In this document: one piece after another, positions 50,423 through 58,475 of the stretch
Numbering within the stretch: the stretch's first letter is position 1
How the letters are laid out: every line of letters starts with the position of its first letter
Source: Polyangia bacterium
GTDB lineage: Bacteria > Myxococcota_A > Polyangia > Polyangiales > JAUICN01
NCBI GenBank assembly: GCA_030427835.1
Contig: JAUICN010000001.1
Location: 331,929 to 395,928 of the forward strand
Direction of reading: 5' to 3'
Length of the DNA: 64,000 nt
Notes under the pieces: model-generated
Seen by the model: the letters and a program-made list of their open reading frames with translations, nothing else
What the model was told of the DNA's origin: nothing
Databases searched by the model: none
Translations under genes and position numbers: made by a program

Positions 50423-50772
50423 TGGCTTGTTTCCGGTTGTTTTAGGGTGCGAGGCCGTGGCGACAACCCAAGCAGGTCCATTTCATGGGGCCTGTGGGCA
50501 CCGGGTCACCGGGAAAATCCCGCGCACCTGGGGTTTCGGGCCCACTTCCTTCACCTCGGGGTGTTGGTCCTGGGAACCGGCCTCCTTCGAGGCGGCGGGG
50601 TATTTAACACGAAAACTGCCCGAGTCCATGGTTGCGGCACTCCTACCTCCGGGGACCAACGGGGCCGGTTCCCTGGGGTTCGATGGCTGCAACGGAGGAT
50701 TCACAGACCCCTGGGTTCTTGCATTCAAGATGGGCATTGCGGAAAGGAGGGCGCACTTCGTACACTGGGCCC
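50423..50772. other. 350-bp leader/intergenic region upstream of rpsB
   Basis: Separates rpsB (minus) from the small secreted protein gene (plus). It holds a possible 48-codon minus-strand ORF (50483-50626) and a CxxC-encoding mini-ORF overlapping it. No convincing promoter pair or attenuator hairpin was identified. Confidence 0.5.
50483..50626 (-). CDS. Possible small leader ORF before rpsB
   Basis: 47 residues, MDSGSFRVKYPAASKEAG... ending VTRCPQAP, with AGGAG about 11 bases upstream. Its stop overlaps (ATGA) a second frame reading MKWTCLGCRHGLAP (14 codons). Read together they hint at a small Cys protein split by a frameshift, or a translated rpsB leader. No family recognised. Confidence 0.3.
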   Translation of the reverse strand, partial: DSGSFRVKYPAASKEAGSQDQHPEVKEVGPKPQVRGIFPVTRCPQAP

Positions 50773-50802
50773 ATGAAACTGTACACTGGGCCCATGAAAC
50801 CG
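50761..50802. repeat. 21-bp tandem duplication containing a start codon
   Basis: TACACTGGGCCCATGAAAC plus two bases occurs at 50761-50781 and again at 50782-50802 with one change, giving two in-frame ATG codons (50773, 50794). Confidence 0.9.
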
Positions 50803-51348
50803 GGTGTGGCTCGCGTTGTGAAGTGTGGGGCGTTGGCTCTTTCTGTGGCGTTTTACGGGGCAAACCCGAGTGTTTGTGCCCAGGATCAAGCAACCGGGGA
50901 CGGGGAAAACGCATCGGACGCCTCACCGGTACCGGTGGAGTGGGGCCGAGTGGCTCCAGGTGTGGTGCTGGGCGTAGGAATGGCCACGGCGGTGGCCGCG
51001 GCCATTGTGGCGGGATCCGCTTCTAGGAAATACGACGCGGCGGAGAACGCGGACAACCATATGGAGGGTGTGGGGGCCCGGGACCGGGCGGAACGTCTGG
51101 TGGCGGCCTCCAACCGGACCTGGCTTGCGGCGGGAACGCTCATGGCTGTAGGTGTGGGCTGGGGGTCTGTGGCCTGGACCCGACGGATGCGTACCGAGCT
51201 TCCCGTGACTCCAACCGTAGCTCAAACGAAGGGCACGCAAGTCGCCGATCGAACCGATTCGAGTCGGGAACATGGGATCCAAATCGCGGGCATCCTTGGC
51301 GGGTTTGACGGCCACGGGTTTACGCTGGGCCTGCGCGGCTCTTTCTAG
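50794..51348 (+). CDS. Secreted/membrane hypothetical protein
   Basis: 184 residues from ATG 50794 (ATG 50773 is in frame and identical in context because of the 21-bp duplication). Signal peptide MKPGVARVVKCGALALSVAFYGANPSVCAQ. Two further hydrophobic segments (GVVLGVGMATAVAAAIVAG; LAAGTLMAVGVGWGSVAW) flank a charged, probably helical segment with ENADNHMEGVGARDRAERLVAASN. Ends FTLGLRGSF. No family recognised; a small envelope protein is all that can be inferred. Confidence 0.65.
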   Translation: MKPGVARVVKCGALALSVAFYGANPSVCAQDQATGDGENASDASPVPVEWGRVAPGVVLGVGMATAVAAAIVAGSASRKYDAAENADNHMEGVGARDRAERLVAASNRTWLAAGTLMAVGVGWGSVAWTRRMRTELPVTPTVAQTKGTQVADRTDSSREHGIQIAGILGGFDGHGFTLGLRGSF

Positions 51349-51361
51349 ATCGCTTCGGGGT

Positions 51362-52108
51362 TTAGTTGCCCAGGCCGGTGGGGGTGAGTGCTGGGTCGGT
51401 GGTGATGGCGATTTTGTCGAGGCTGGCAGGTTCTCGGTAGGCAAAATCAAGGGTGTGGGAGCCCGCGGTGAGGTTGTAGGTAACGACGGCCTGACTGTTG
51501 TTGGAATCAAAGAGTCGTACCCAGGTCCAGGCGGAGGCGGCCTGAATATCGTTCCAAAGGGTCCAGGTACCGCCATCCATACGTACCCAAAAGGAATCTT
51601 CCGTGAAGACTGGCGCAAGGACCCGACCCCAGACCCGGTAGGTGGCGGCGGTGGGAGCGTTGAAGGTGAAGGAAGCGTGGGCACCCATGGGGTTGTTGTC
51701 CGTGGCGGGCATGGTGCCAGCAGGCGCGCCGACGAACATCCCTGAGGAGGCCCCGAGATCGTTTTGGGTTTGGAATGGAGTGTCGATTCCAGAAGCCGCT
51801 TCACCCTCGAACCAGAAGGTACTGACCGCTGCGGCATCGGCGGTGCCGGTGTCCGCGGCAGATCCATCTGTGGTCGATCCATCGGCGTTCGTGGACGCAT
51901 CAGCGAGGGCCCCGGCGTCGTCTCCTGACGCGGGGTTCCTTTGGCACAGGTTGCTCGCCGTATTGCATATCCAACCGGAAGCACAGGGGCAGGGAAGGTT
52001 TGCCACGTCAACGGCCTGGGGATCCACACAGGAAACCATGACACCGCTGGCGAGAACCATGCGGGTACACACAAGAACAGGAATGTGAAGACTCAAACGC
52101 CGGAGCAT
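51362..52108 (-). CDS. Lipoprotein with Cys-rich motif and CBM6/35-like domain
   Basis: 248 residues. N-terminal signal with lipobox-like VMVSC (Cys 27), then a compact Cys-rich segment (LPCPCASGWICNTASNLCQ) like those found in myxobacterial surface lipoproteins, an Ala/Asp/Thr linker, and a C-terminal beta-sandwich (about 100-245): FWFEGEAASG, ATYRVWGRVLAP, DSFWVRMDGGTWTLWND, LTAGSHTLDFAYREPASLDKIAITTD. This last pattern is that of CBM6/CBM35-type carbohydrate-binding domains. Probably a surface glycan-binding lipoprotein. Confidence 0.7.
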   Translation of the reverse strand: MLRRLSLHIPVLVCTRMVLASGVMVSCVDPQAVDVANLPCPCASGWICNTASNLCQRNPASGDDAGALADASTNADGSTTDGSAADTGTADAAAVSTFWFEGEAASGIDTPFQTQNDLGASSGMFVGAPAGTMPATDNNPMGAHASFTFNAPTAATYRVWGRVLAPVFTEDSFWVRMDGGTWTLWNDIQAASAWTWVRLFDSNNSQAVVTYNLTAGSHTLDFAYREPASLDKIAITTDPALTPTGLGN

Positions 52109-52162
52109 GCGTTTCGTAGGGTAGCATCGCGTCGCATTGGTTGGCGAGAAGTCGTTGGACAG

Positions 52163-53287
52163 CTAGCTCAGGTGGATGTGCTGGCGTGCCTGGAGGCAGG
52201 CGGGGGTGGCGCGGGTGAAGTCTCGGCAGGTTTGGGGGCGTTGGTTGTAGATGGTGCAGTGGCTCTGAACGGCTTGGGCTGAAGTGGGAGGGCAGGAGCC
52301 TAGGGTGAGCGCTGCGCACTGGGTCTTGTGGAGCTGCGTCTTGTGGGGCTGGCTTTTTTGGGGCTGGGCTCCTTGGAACGGGGCCTCGTTGGAAACCTCA
52401 ACACGCCGTAAAGTGCGTCTGCCCTGGTATTCGACCACTAGATTTTTGGGAACGTGATCTTCGGGGCCAAGCTCCACCGCATCAAAGGCTTCCCTACAAC
52501 ACGCCCCACAGGTGGTGCAGGTGACGTTCTCTTCCGGTTCGTGAAAGTAGCAAGCGTGCTGTTCTTTCCCGGGTATTGGTGAGCCCGTTCGATGGCATTG
52601 CCAATTGGAATCGGTTTGTTGGTGCCAGGTGCAGTCGGAACAGGAAACACTGGAGGCAGGGTGTAGTGGCAAACCGTTGGGATGGGCCACCGTGGGCACA
52701 CGAAGGGACCAGAGGGAGGGCGTGTCCGAGAGATCGGATGGGTGGGAAGCAGGGAGCACCGAGCTCAGTTGTTTGGCTACGCCGATGGTGGACACAAGGG
52801 CACGCTGGAGGTGGGGAAACCAGGGGGGAGACCAGGCCCGTGCCAGTGCGTTACGAGCTTGCCGTGCAGTTGCAGAGGTTCCCTGAACGGGATAGTTCGG
52901 AAGTTTGTCGTAGTAGGCGCGATGCTCGGTGGTGGGCGCAAGCACCTGTCGCAACCCAAGGGGTGTCAGTAGGGCCGCTTGTAGCCGTAGGCAGGCGTGC
53001 TCCTTGTCCAGGTCCCTGTTGGAGGTGTTGCACAGGCCCCAATCCTCCTGCCCCAGGCCCGCGGGGGCGCCGAGCACTGCGTGGCAAACTTCGTGCAACA
53101 CCATTTGGGCCAGGCAATCGTCCGAATCGAGGGTGTTGTGGGATCCGAGCGTAAGCGTGCGCGCTCCGTCGAAAGAGGCGTACACGTCATCGCTGCGAGC
53201 TAAGCTCCAGCCGAGCGCGTGGACCAGGCCCAACCAGATTTGGTCCACCGGGTCCACGTACCTATGTGTGACTTCACGATCGCCCAC
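52163..53287 (-). CDS. Putative zincin fused to a YkgJ-like CxxCxxCC domain
   Basis: 374 residues, GTG start. N-terminal part: HEVCH at 65-69 (HExxH) in CLAQMVLHEVCHAVLG, resembling the SprT/peptidase-like helix, with later Glu/Asp residues as possible third ligand. Central Pro/Ser-rich region containing CSDCTWHQQTDSNWQC. C-terminal part: TCTTCGACCREAFDAVELG...CTIYNQRPQTCRDF, the metal-cluster signature of the YkgJ/UPF0153 family. A 15-bp tandem repeat (52323-52382) encodes QPQKSQPHKTQLHKT between the two cysteine sets. Both halves are in one uninterrupted frame. Function unknown. Confidence 0.72.
   Translation of the reverse strand: MGDREVTHRYVDPVDQIWLGLVHALGWSLARSDDVYASFDGARTLTLGSHNTLDSDDCLAQMVLHEVCHAVLGAPAGLGQEDWGLCNTSNRDLDKEHACLRLQAALLTPLGLRQVLAPTTEHRAYYDKLPNYPVQGTSATARQARNALARAWSPPWFPHLQRALVSTIGVAKQLSSVLPASHPSDLSDTPSLWSLRVPTVAHPNGLPLHPASSVSCSDCTWHQQTDSNWQCHRTGSPIPGKEQHACYFHEPEENVTCTTCGACCREAFDAVELGPEDHVPKNLVVEYQGRRTLRRVEVSNEAPFQGAQPQKSQPHKTQLHKTQCAALTLGSCPPTSAQAVQSHCTIYNQRPQTCRDFTRATPACLQARQHIHLS
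52323..52382. repeat. 15-bp tandem repeat in the zincin-YkgJ gene
   Basis: Four units (52323, 52338, 52353, 52368) around TTGTGGGGCTGG encode repeated QPHKT-like pentapeptides inside the YkgJ domain, between its two cysteine clusters. Confidence 0.8.
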
Positions 53288-53302
53288 AGGGCGGGATCTA
53301 AC

Positions 53303-55306
53303 TCACCTCTCTGTGACGTCGACCCGCAGGCTGTAGGAACCATGCTGATCTTCCTGAAAACCGTCGGCAATGATGTAGTAGGTGCCCGCCTCCAGGGTGG
53401 TTTCGATTTTGGCGTTACGTTCGCCCTCTTCGGCATCATCATTGCATGCAATCTCATCGGTGCTTTCCATGCAGCTGGAACGCAGGTGAAGGGCGGTGTC
53501 GAAATCACCCGAGAGTTCAATGGTTACATTGGAACGGTTTTCGAGAACCAGCTGGTACACGTCGTCACGGCTTTTGGTGTTTCCGGCACAGCTGGCGTGA
53601 AACGTGTCGTCGCTGGAAGCCGTGTTGCCGGCAATGCGGTCGCCACCTTCCACCTTACGAGCGTCGCTGCAGACCTGGCTGAGCTTCTCGAAATCCGTGG
53701 TGCTTACACGCAGACGGCCCTGACCAAAGTCGATGTCACCACCTTCGTCGCCATCCACCGCCACGAAATGGTTACCCTTCTCGAGTACGGTTTCCACAAA
53801 GGTGCTTTCCCCCTGGGACCAGTTGATGCACAGCGCTTCGTCTTCGGCATTGGCGCAGCCCTTTGAGCGTACGTAGAGGGCACCCGCAAACTGGGCTTTC
53901 TCCACCTCGATGCGTGCACGAACCTTCTTGCGGGTGTTGAACTGGAACACCTGGTCCGAAGAGTCGCCGCCACCACAGCTCCCCGCAAGGCTGTCCTGTA
54001 GGGCGAAGGTATCCACATCAGCCCAGTCGTTAAGATCTAGCTCAACGGCGTTGCTGCAGCTGTTGCCCGCGCCGTCGCCACCGCCCTCGGGCGCTTGATC
54101 GGCCTGAAGGGTGTAGTTGCCTGAGTTGTCTGTTTGAAAACCGTCTGAGAATACGTAGTAGGTTCCCGGATCCAGCACGGTGGTGATGGCCGAGTGCTGT
54201 TGGTCCACAGAATCGTCGTTGCAGGCGATTTCAGAGGTGCTGTCCTCGCAGGTGGAGCGAAGGTGCAGGGCCGAATCGTAGTCACTGCGCTGGTGTACAC
54301 GCACGCGGGACCGTTCGGTGACTTCCATGGAGTACACGTGATCCGGGGAATGGGCCCCGCCTGCACAACTGGCCGCAAAATCATCTGTGGCTCCCTGGGT
54401 GGAGGCGGACTCGGGCTGCCCCCACTGTAGGGCCTTGGCTTCGCCGCACACCGCAACGACCGCTTGCATGGGAGAGGCCGAAACGACGAGCTCGTAGGCG
54501 CCACTGGCCTGGTTGAAGCCGTCGACCACCACAAAATAGGTGCCGGGTTCCACCGTGGTGCGAACTTCAGAGCGGGTCGCGTTGGGGGAGTCGTCGTTGC
54601 AAGCGAGTTCGGTGCCGCCGCATTCGCTCATGATGTAAAGCATGCCGTCGTACTGGGATTGCAGCACGGCCCGGAGCTGGCTGCGTTCTTCTACCGTGAC
54701 CTGGTAGACATGCTCGGGTGCTGCGGCCTGTCCACAGCTTCCCTGGGTGCTGGATTGGGCGCCGGTGGTATTGCCGCTCACGGAGGTGCCTAGCTCTAGC
54801 TCCACGGGGGAGGCGCATGTGCCCCCTGCGCTTCCGGCAGAGTCACCGTCCCCTTGTGCCCGGGTCCACACGGAGAGCACGTACTGACCCGCCCCCGCTG
54901 CCATTCCCACAACGATCTTGGAATCCACATTCTTTTGGGTGCACCACTTTGCGGAGGAGTAGGCATCGTAGGTGTTGTCACGGGCCACGGTGTTGCCGTC
55001 GCTGTCCTGGATCAGAATGTCCAGGTTCTCGACGCCCTTTCCGCCAAGGCCCACCACGACGTAGCACTTTCCTCGCTCCAGTTTCATGGAGTGGCTTGCC
55101 TGCGCACCCTTTTTGAGCTTGCCCCGTTGGGTAGCCCCCACCTGGCTCAGGTTCATGCTGGACATGGAGTGGTGTACGGCCACGAAACTGGATTCAAGGG
55201 CTCCGCCGCCACAGCCGAGACCGGTGCTCGCCAGGAGCAGGCCAAGGGCCAGGGGGCTCGCCAAGGAAGAGGCAAGGGCGGGTCGGGTATTGGATCGGTA
55301 GTGCAC
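53303..55306 (-). CDS. Large lipoprotein with four repeated beta-sandwich domains
   Basis: 667 residues from GTG 55306 (AAGGAG eight bases upstream); the frame runs on to 55624 but that part is antisense to the MFS gene. Lipobox GLGC (Cys about 25). After an ~110-residue PPC-like N-terminal domain come four repeats of ~120 residues. Each begins with a Cys and ends with GTYYxxxDGF. The core has SCG..xxDxVYxxxVxxRSxVRxxxxSxYDxALxLRSxCxxxxxEIACNDDS. Repeats 1, 2 and 4 are well kept; repeat 3 is diverged (ALCINWSQ). The CNDD loops could bind Ca2+. Common in Myxococcota surface proteins; role unknown. Confidence 0.8.
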   Translation of the reverse strand: MHYRSNTRPALASSLASPLALGLLLASTGLGCGGGALESSFVAVHHSMSSMNLSQVGATQRGKLKKGAQASHSMKLERGKCYVVVGLGGKGVENLDILIQDSDGNTVARDNTYDAYSSAKWCTQKNVDSKIVVGMAAGAGQYVLSVWTRAQGDGDSAGSAGGTCASPVELELGTSVSGNTTGAQSSTQGSCGQAAAPEHVYQVTVEERSQLRAVLQSQYDGMLYIMSECGGTELACNDDSPNATRSEVRTTVEPGTYFVVVDGFNQASGAYELVVSASPMQAVVAVCGEAKALQWGQPESASTQGATDDFAASCAGGAHSPDHVYSMEVTERSRVRVHQRSDYDSALHLRSTCEDSTSEIACNDDSVDQQHSAITTVLDPGTYYVFSDGFQTDNSGNYTLQADQAPEGGGDGAGNSCSNAVELDLNDWADVDTFALQDSLAGSCGGGDSSDQVFQFNTRKKVRARIEVEKAQFAGALYVRSKGCANAEDEALCINWSQGESTFVETVLEKGNHFVAVDGDEGGDIDFGQGRLRVSTTDFEKLSQVCSDARKVEGGDRIAGNTASSDDTFHASCAGNTKSRDDVYQLVLENRSNVTIELSGDFDTALHLRSSCMESTDEIACNDDAEEGERNAKIETTLEAGTYYIIADGFQEDQHGSYSLRVDVTER

Positions 55307-55502
55307 TGCGGAGTCTCCTTCGTTCGGTCTTGGTTTGGAACACTCGCACAAAAACGGCCGGTAATGCCAAAGATTCGACCACTGGATTGCACATATTATC
55401 TGCGCGGCAGAATTTTTATTTCTGCATGATGAAAACACGGGTCGCCGTGCTAGCGTTTGGCGTGAGCAGGGCAGCCAATGACTACAGCGCACCTCATTTG
55501 AG
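55307..55502. promoter_or_regulatory. Divergent promoter region of the repeat lipoprotein and MFS genes
   Basis: About 200 bp, locally A/T-rich. The minus strand has GATAATATG near 55400, a good -10 for the lipoprotein. GCAGAA and TTCTGC form a 6-bp inverted repeat at about 55407-55424 that could be an operator for either gene. Confidence 0.4.
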
Positions 55503-56933
55503 ATGATTGAGAGTTTGACCGCAGTAGATTTGGTTCGGGAGCGAGGAGGCGCGCGCAGGCGGGCCCGGGCGGCCTGGTGCTGGTTTGATTTCGCAAACTC
55601 ACCGTTCCCCACGTTGGCGATCACGGCGTTCGGGGCGCCCTACTTTGCAAGCGTATTGGCGGGCGGTGACCGGGAGTCGGGTTTAGGCGCGGCCTCGGCC
55701 TGGGGGATTTCCATGGCGGCGGCCATGTTGCTTGCAGCGGTGACCTCACCGGTGGTGGGCGCGGCTCTGGACCGGGGGCTGAGCAAACGAAAGACCCTGG
55801 CGGTTTACGTGTGGGTGTGTGTTGCGGCGACTACGGGCCTGGGCTTTGTGCAGCCTGGGCAACTGGGCTGGGCCATGGGTTTGTACATCCTGGCCACGTT
55901 CGCGCTCGAGGGAGCCTACGTTTGTTACAACGCCTACCTGCCAGAATTGGCGGTAACCAAGATTGGGCCTACCCACGGGGATTCTGCCAACGGGGATTTT
56001 GGCGGCACGGATTCTGGTAGTCAGGGTTCGAAGGCCGACAACGACGTGGGCCGCCTGTCGGGGCGCGCCTGGGCTTTGGGTTACGCGGGCGGGCTGCTTG
56101 CCCTGGGGCTGTGCTTTCCCCTGTTGCCCCAGGACTACAACGCGGCGGGAGCGGTGGCGGCTTCGCGGATCTACTGGGTTGTGGCTGCCTGGTACGGGAT
56201 CTTTTCATTGCCCGCCCTGATTTGGCTTCCTGAACCTGATCCCCAACGGCCCGGCGCCACAACAGCCCGTTCCATGGGCCACAGGCAGAGCTTTTTCGGA
56301 CTTATGAGAGATGCCTTTGGGCACCTTGGTCACACGCTGGGGACGGTGCGTTCCCTTCCCGTGTTGGCCCTGTTCCTGGCTGCGTTTTTTCTTTATTCCG
56401 ATGCCATTGCCACGGTCATTGAGTTCATCGGTGTGTTTACCAAGGAAGTGTTGGCGTTTGGGCCTTCGGACAACGTGGTGTTGTTTTTGATTCTCAACGT
56501 GGTGGCGATTCCGGGAACGCTGATGTTTGGGGTGTTGACGGATCGCCTTGGCGGCGTGCCCACGTTGCGGATCACCCTGGTACTTTGGACTGTGGTGGCG
56601 GTGGCCGGGGCGTTTGTGCAAGGCCGCGCCATGTTTTGGGGGGTGGCCATGTTGGCGGCCACGGTCATTGGGGCGGCACAGGCCACAAGCCGTGCGGTGA
56701 TGGCCCAACTTGCACCCGAGGGGCGTACCGGGGAGTTCATGGGATTGCTTGCGTTCAGCGGGAAGGCATCGGCGGTGCTCGGCCCTGTGCTCTACGGCGT
56801 GATGGCCGACTCCTTTTCTACCGGAGAGGACCATTCCCTGGGGCACCGACTGGCCATGGGGTTACTGGGCCTGCTGTTTGTGGTGGCCTGGATGGTGTTG
56901 GGGCGACTTCAAAGGCTCCAGGCCAACCCCTAG
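55503..56933 (+). CDS. UMF1/Atg22-type major facilitator transporter
   Basis: 476 residues, about 12 membrane helices. The N-terminus has the family hallmark AWCWFDFANSPFPTLAITAFGAPYFA. Further MFS features: ALDRGLSKRKTLAVYVWV in loop 2-3 and GVLTDRLGGVPTLRI in loop 8-9. Between helices 4 and 5 lies a hydrophilic insertion (THGDSANGDFGGTDSGSQGSKADND) built from 15-bp DNA repeats. Substrate unknown; amino-acid export is known for Atg22 relatives. Its stop codon starts a 26-bp tandem repeat. Confidence 0.85.
   Translation: MIESLTAVDLVRERGGARRRARAAWCWFDFANSPFPTLAITAFGAPYFASVLAGGDRESGLGAASAWGISMAAAMLLAAVTSPVVGAALDRGLSKRKTLAVYVWVCVAATTGLGFVQPGQLGWAMGLYILATFALEGAYVCYNAYLPELAVTKIGPTHGDSANGDFGGTDSGSQGSKADNDVGRLSGRAWALGYAGGLLALGLCFPLLPQDYNAAGAVAASRIYWVVAAWYGIFSLPALIWLPEPDPQRPGATTARSMGHRQSFFGLMRDAFGHLGHTLGTVRSLPVLALFLAAFFLYSDAIATVIEFIGVFTKEVLAFGPSDNVVLFLILNVVAIPGTLMFGVLTDRLGGVPTLRITLVLWTVVAVAGAFVQGRAMFWGVAMLAATVIGAAQATSRAVMAQLAPEGRTGEFMGLLAFSGKASAVLGPVLYGVMADSFSTGEDHSLGHRLAMGLLGLLFVVAWMVLGRLQRLQANP
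55977..56021. repeat. 15-bp tandem repeat in the MFS gene
   Basis: Three units (55977, 55992, 56007) around GGGGATTCTGCCAAC encode GDSAN, GDFGG and TDSGS in a cytoplasmic or periplasmic loop. Confidence 0.75.
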
Positions 56934-57027
56934 GTTTAGGTGCTAGCTTCGAGCGCTAGGTTTAGGTGCTAGCTTCGAGCCCTAGGTTCGGGGCCCAGCT
57001 CGTAGGACCCAGCTTGTAGGACCCAGC
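56930..57027. repeat. 26-bp and 14-bp tandem repeats between convergent MFS and glycerate kinase stops
   Basis: A 26-bp unit beginning CTAGGTTTAGGTGC occurs at 56930-56955 and 56956-56981 (one change), with a partial third start at 56982. A second array, CCCAGCTCGTAGGA, follows at 56994 and 57008 plus a partial copy. Both gene stop codons lie in CTAGG unit starts (56931-56933 and 56982-56984). Confidence 0.9.
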
Positions 57028-58475
57028 ACAATCGCGCGCACGTCCATGAGATTGGTGCCCGTGGACCAGGCGGGGAATTGGGATTGGGCACAGGCCAGGT
57101 AGGGCGCGGAGTCAAAGCGTCGCCAGGCTTCCCTCAAATCACACCCCTGGGATTGGGCGTGGCGAATGCGTTGCAGGTTCAGCCAACCGCCGGATGCGGC
57201 GCTGTTTCCATCGGCCCCGTCGCTGGCAAGGCTTAGGATGTGCAGACGCTCCAGATCCTCGGGTGGAAGTTGAAACCGGTTTTCCACCAGCAATGTGCTG
57301 GCGGCCCCCAACACAAAGTGGCTGTTGCGCCCTCCCCGGCCGGGGTGCCCGGTACTCACGGTGTTGGGAACGGCGACGGTCAGCTCCCCTCCGCTGACCC
57401 AACCCCGGGTGCTTGAGGATCCCAAGTTGCCCGAGATCCATTCCTGACGGATGTGCCCTAGCCAGGTTTCTAAACCCGCCTCCAGGGAGGCATTCAGGAT
57501 CGGAGCAGGCTGGTGGCAGGTGATTCCCTGAGAGGTGATTCCCTGAGAGATGATACCCTGTGCAGCCAGGGCCCGTTGCGCGCTTTGCGTTAGGTCCGTA
57601 CCCCCTGCCAGGCCAAGGGCCTGCACATGTTTTCGGGACAAGGCCGCTTGAACACCTTCGCGCTGATTCCGAAATGCGGTCGACGCCAGATGGTTGATTA
57701 CGGTGTCCAGCGCGGTTCCCGTGAGCCAACGGTTGGCGGCTTCGGCCACGTCGGCGGTGCTGCGGTTTTGAAACAGGGTGGGCCCTGACCCGACCATGCT
57801 GAGTTCCTTTGACGGAACATCTGAGGTGACCAGGGTGAGTACCCGCCGGGCCGATGTGGCTGCCAACAGCCCACCGTTTTTGATTTGGGAAAGGCTGCTG
57901 CGAATGGAGTTCATGGCCCCGATGTCCGCACCGCTTTGCACCAGCTGATGGTGAACTTCGGACACCTGGCACGCAGAAAGGCCGGGGAGCGGGTGCTCAA
58001 GCAATGCGGAGGCCCCCCCGGAAAGCAGGCACAGAAGCGTGGCATTTGGGGGAAGCCGGGAGACGGACTCGAGCACAGCCCTGCCCGCGGCAAAGGAGTC
58101 TTGCCCCGGTACCGGGTGATCGCCCTGGAGTGTTTGCATACTGGGGAGGGCGAACGTGTGAACGTTCGATGCCTTCGGTGAGATCACACATCCACCACAC
58201 CATGGAAGGGATTGGTGAAGGGATTGACCCGTACTGGAGCGAACATCTAGAAACGCCATGGCCTGTTCATGGGCGGCTTTTCCGAGGGCAAGCAGGTACA
58301 GGGGCTCACCTTTGCTCAGGGCAAGGGTGTGTTCGCCCAGAACCACTTCGCCACCCTGGATGCGCAACTTTTCCAGGAACAACCGCGAGGCAGCCATGGG
58401 CTCCAGTGTGCGCTTGGCCCAGGCCAGCGGATCGAACCGCGACCCTGAGTCACCCTGTGCATCAGGGTGACTCAA
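56982..58475 (-). CDS. Glycerate 2-kinase (DUF4147/MOFRL type)
   Basis: 497 residues. N-terminal DUF4147 Rossmann-like region (LYLLALGKAAHEQAMAF; GDHPVPGQDSFAAGRAVLESV; LLCLLSGGASALLEHP) and C-terminal MOFRL region (GELTVAVP...GRGGRNSHFVLGAA...SLASDGADGNSAASGG). Phosphorylates D-glycerate with ATP. The C-terminal codons come from the 14-bp repeat (VLGPTSWVLRAGPRT), and an internal SQGIT repeat lies near residue 310. Start overlaps the upstream permease stop (58472-58475), so uptake and phosphorylation are coupled. Confidence 0.9.
   Translation of the reverse strand: MSHPDAQGDSGSRFDPLAWAKRTLEPMAASRLFLEKLRIQGGEVVLGEHTLALSKGEPLYLLALGKAAHEQAMAFLDVRSSTGQSLHQSLPWCGGCVISPKASNVHTFALPSMQTLQGDHPVPGQDSFAAGRAVLESVSRLPPNATLLCLLSGGASALLEHPLPGLSACQVSEVHHQLVQSGADIGAMNSIRSSLSQIKNGGLLAATSARRVLTLVTSDVPSKELSMVGSGPTLFQNRSTADVAEAANRWLTGTALDTVINHLASTAFRNQREGVQAALSRKHVQALGLAGGTDLTQSAQRALAAQGIISQGITSQGITCHQPAPILNASLEAGLETWLGHIRQEWISGNLGSSSTRGWVSGGELTVAVPNTVSTGHPGRGGRNSHFVLGAASTLLVENRFQLPPEDLERLHILSLASDGADGNSAASGGWLNLQRIRHAQSQGCDLREAWRRFDSAPYLACAQSQFPAWSTGTNLMDVRAIVLGPTSWVLRAGPRT
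57518..57562. repeat. 15-bp tandem repeat in the glycerate kinase gene
   Basis: AGGTGATTCCCTGAG at 57518 and 57533 is exact; a third copy at 57548 has three changes. Encodes SQGIT pentapeptides. Confidence 0.9.

Noticed and set aside
50923-52074. 383-codon minus-strand frame overlapping the secreted protein and lipoprotein genes
   Set aside because: Pro-rich translation; the alternative frames give a signal peptide and a CBM-like domain.
21889-57027. Repeat arrays considered as CRISPR
   Set aside because: Units are directly adjacent, 14-26 bp, without unique spacers, and no cas genes are present.
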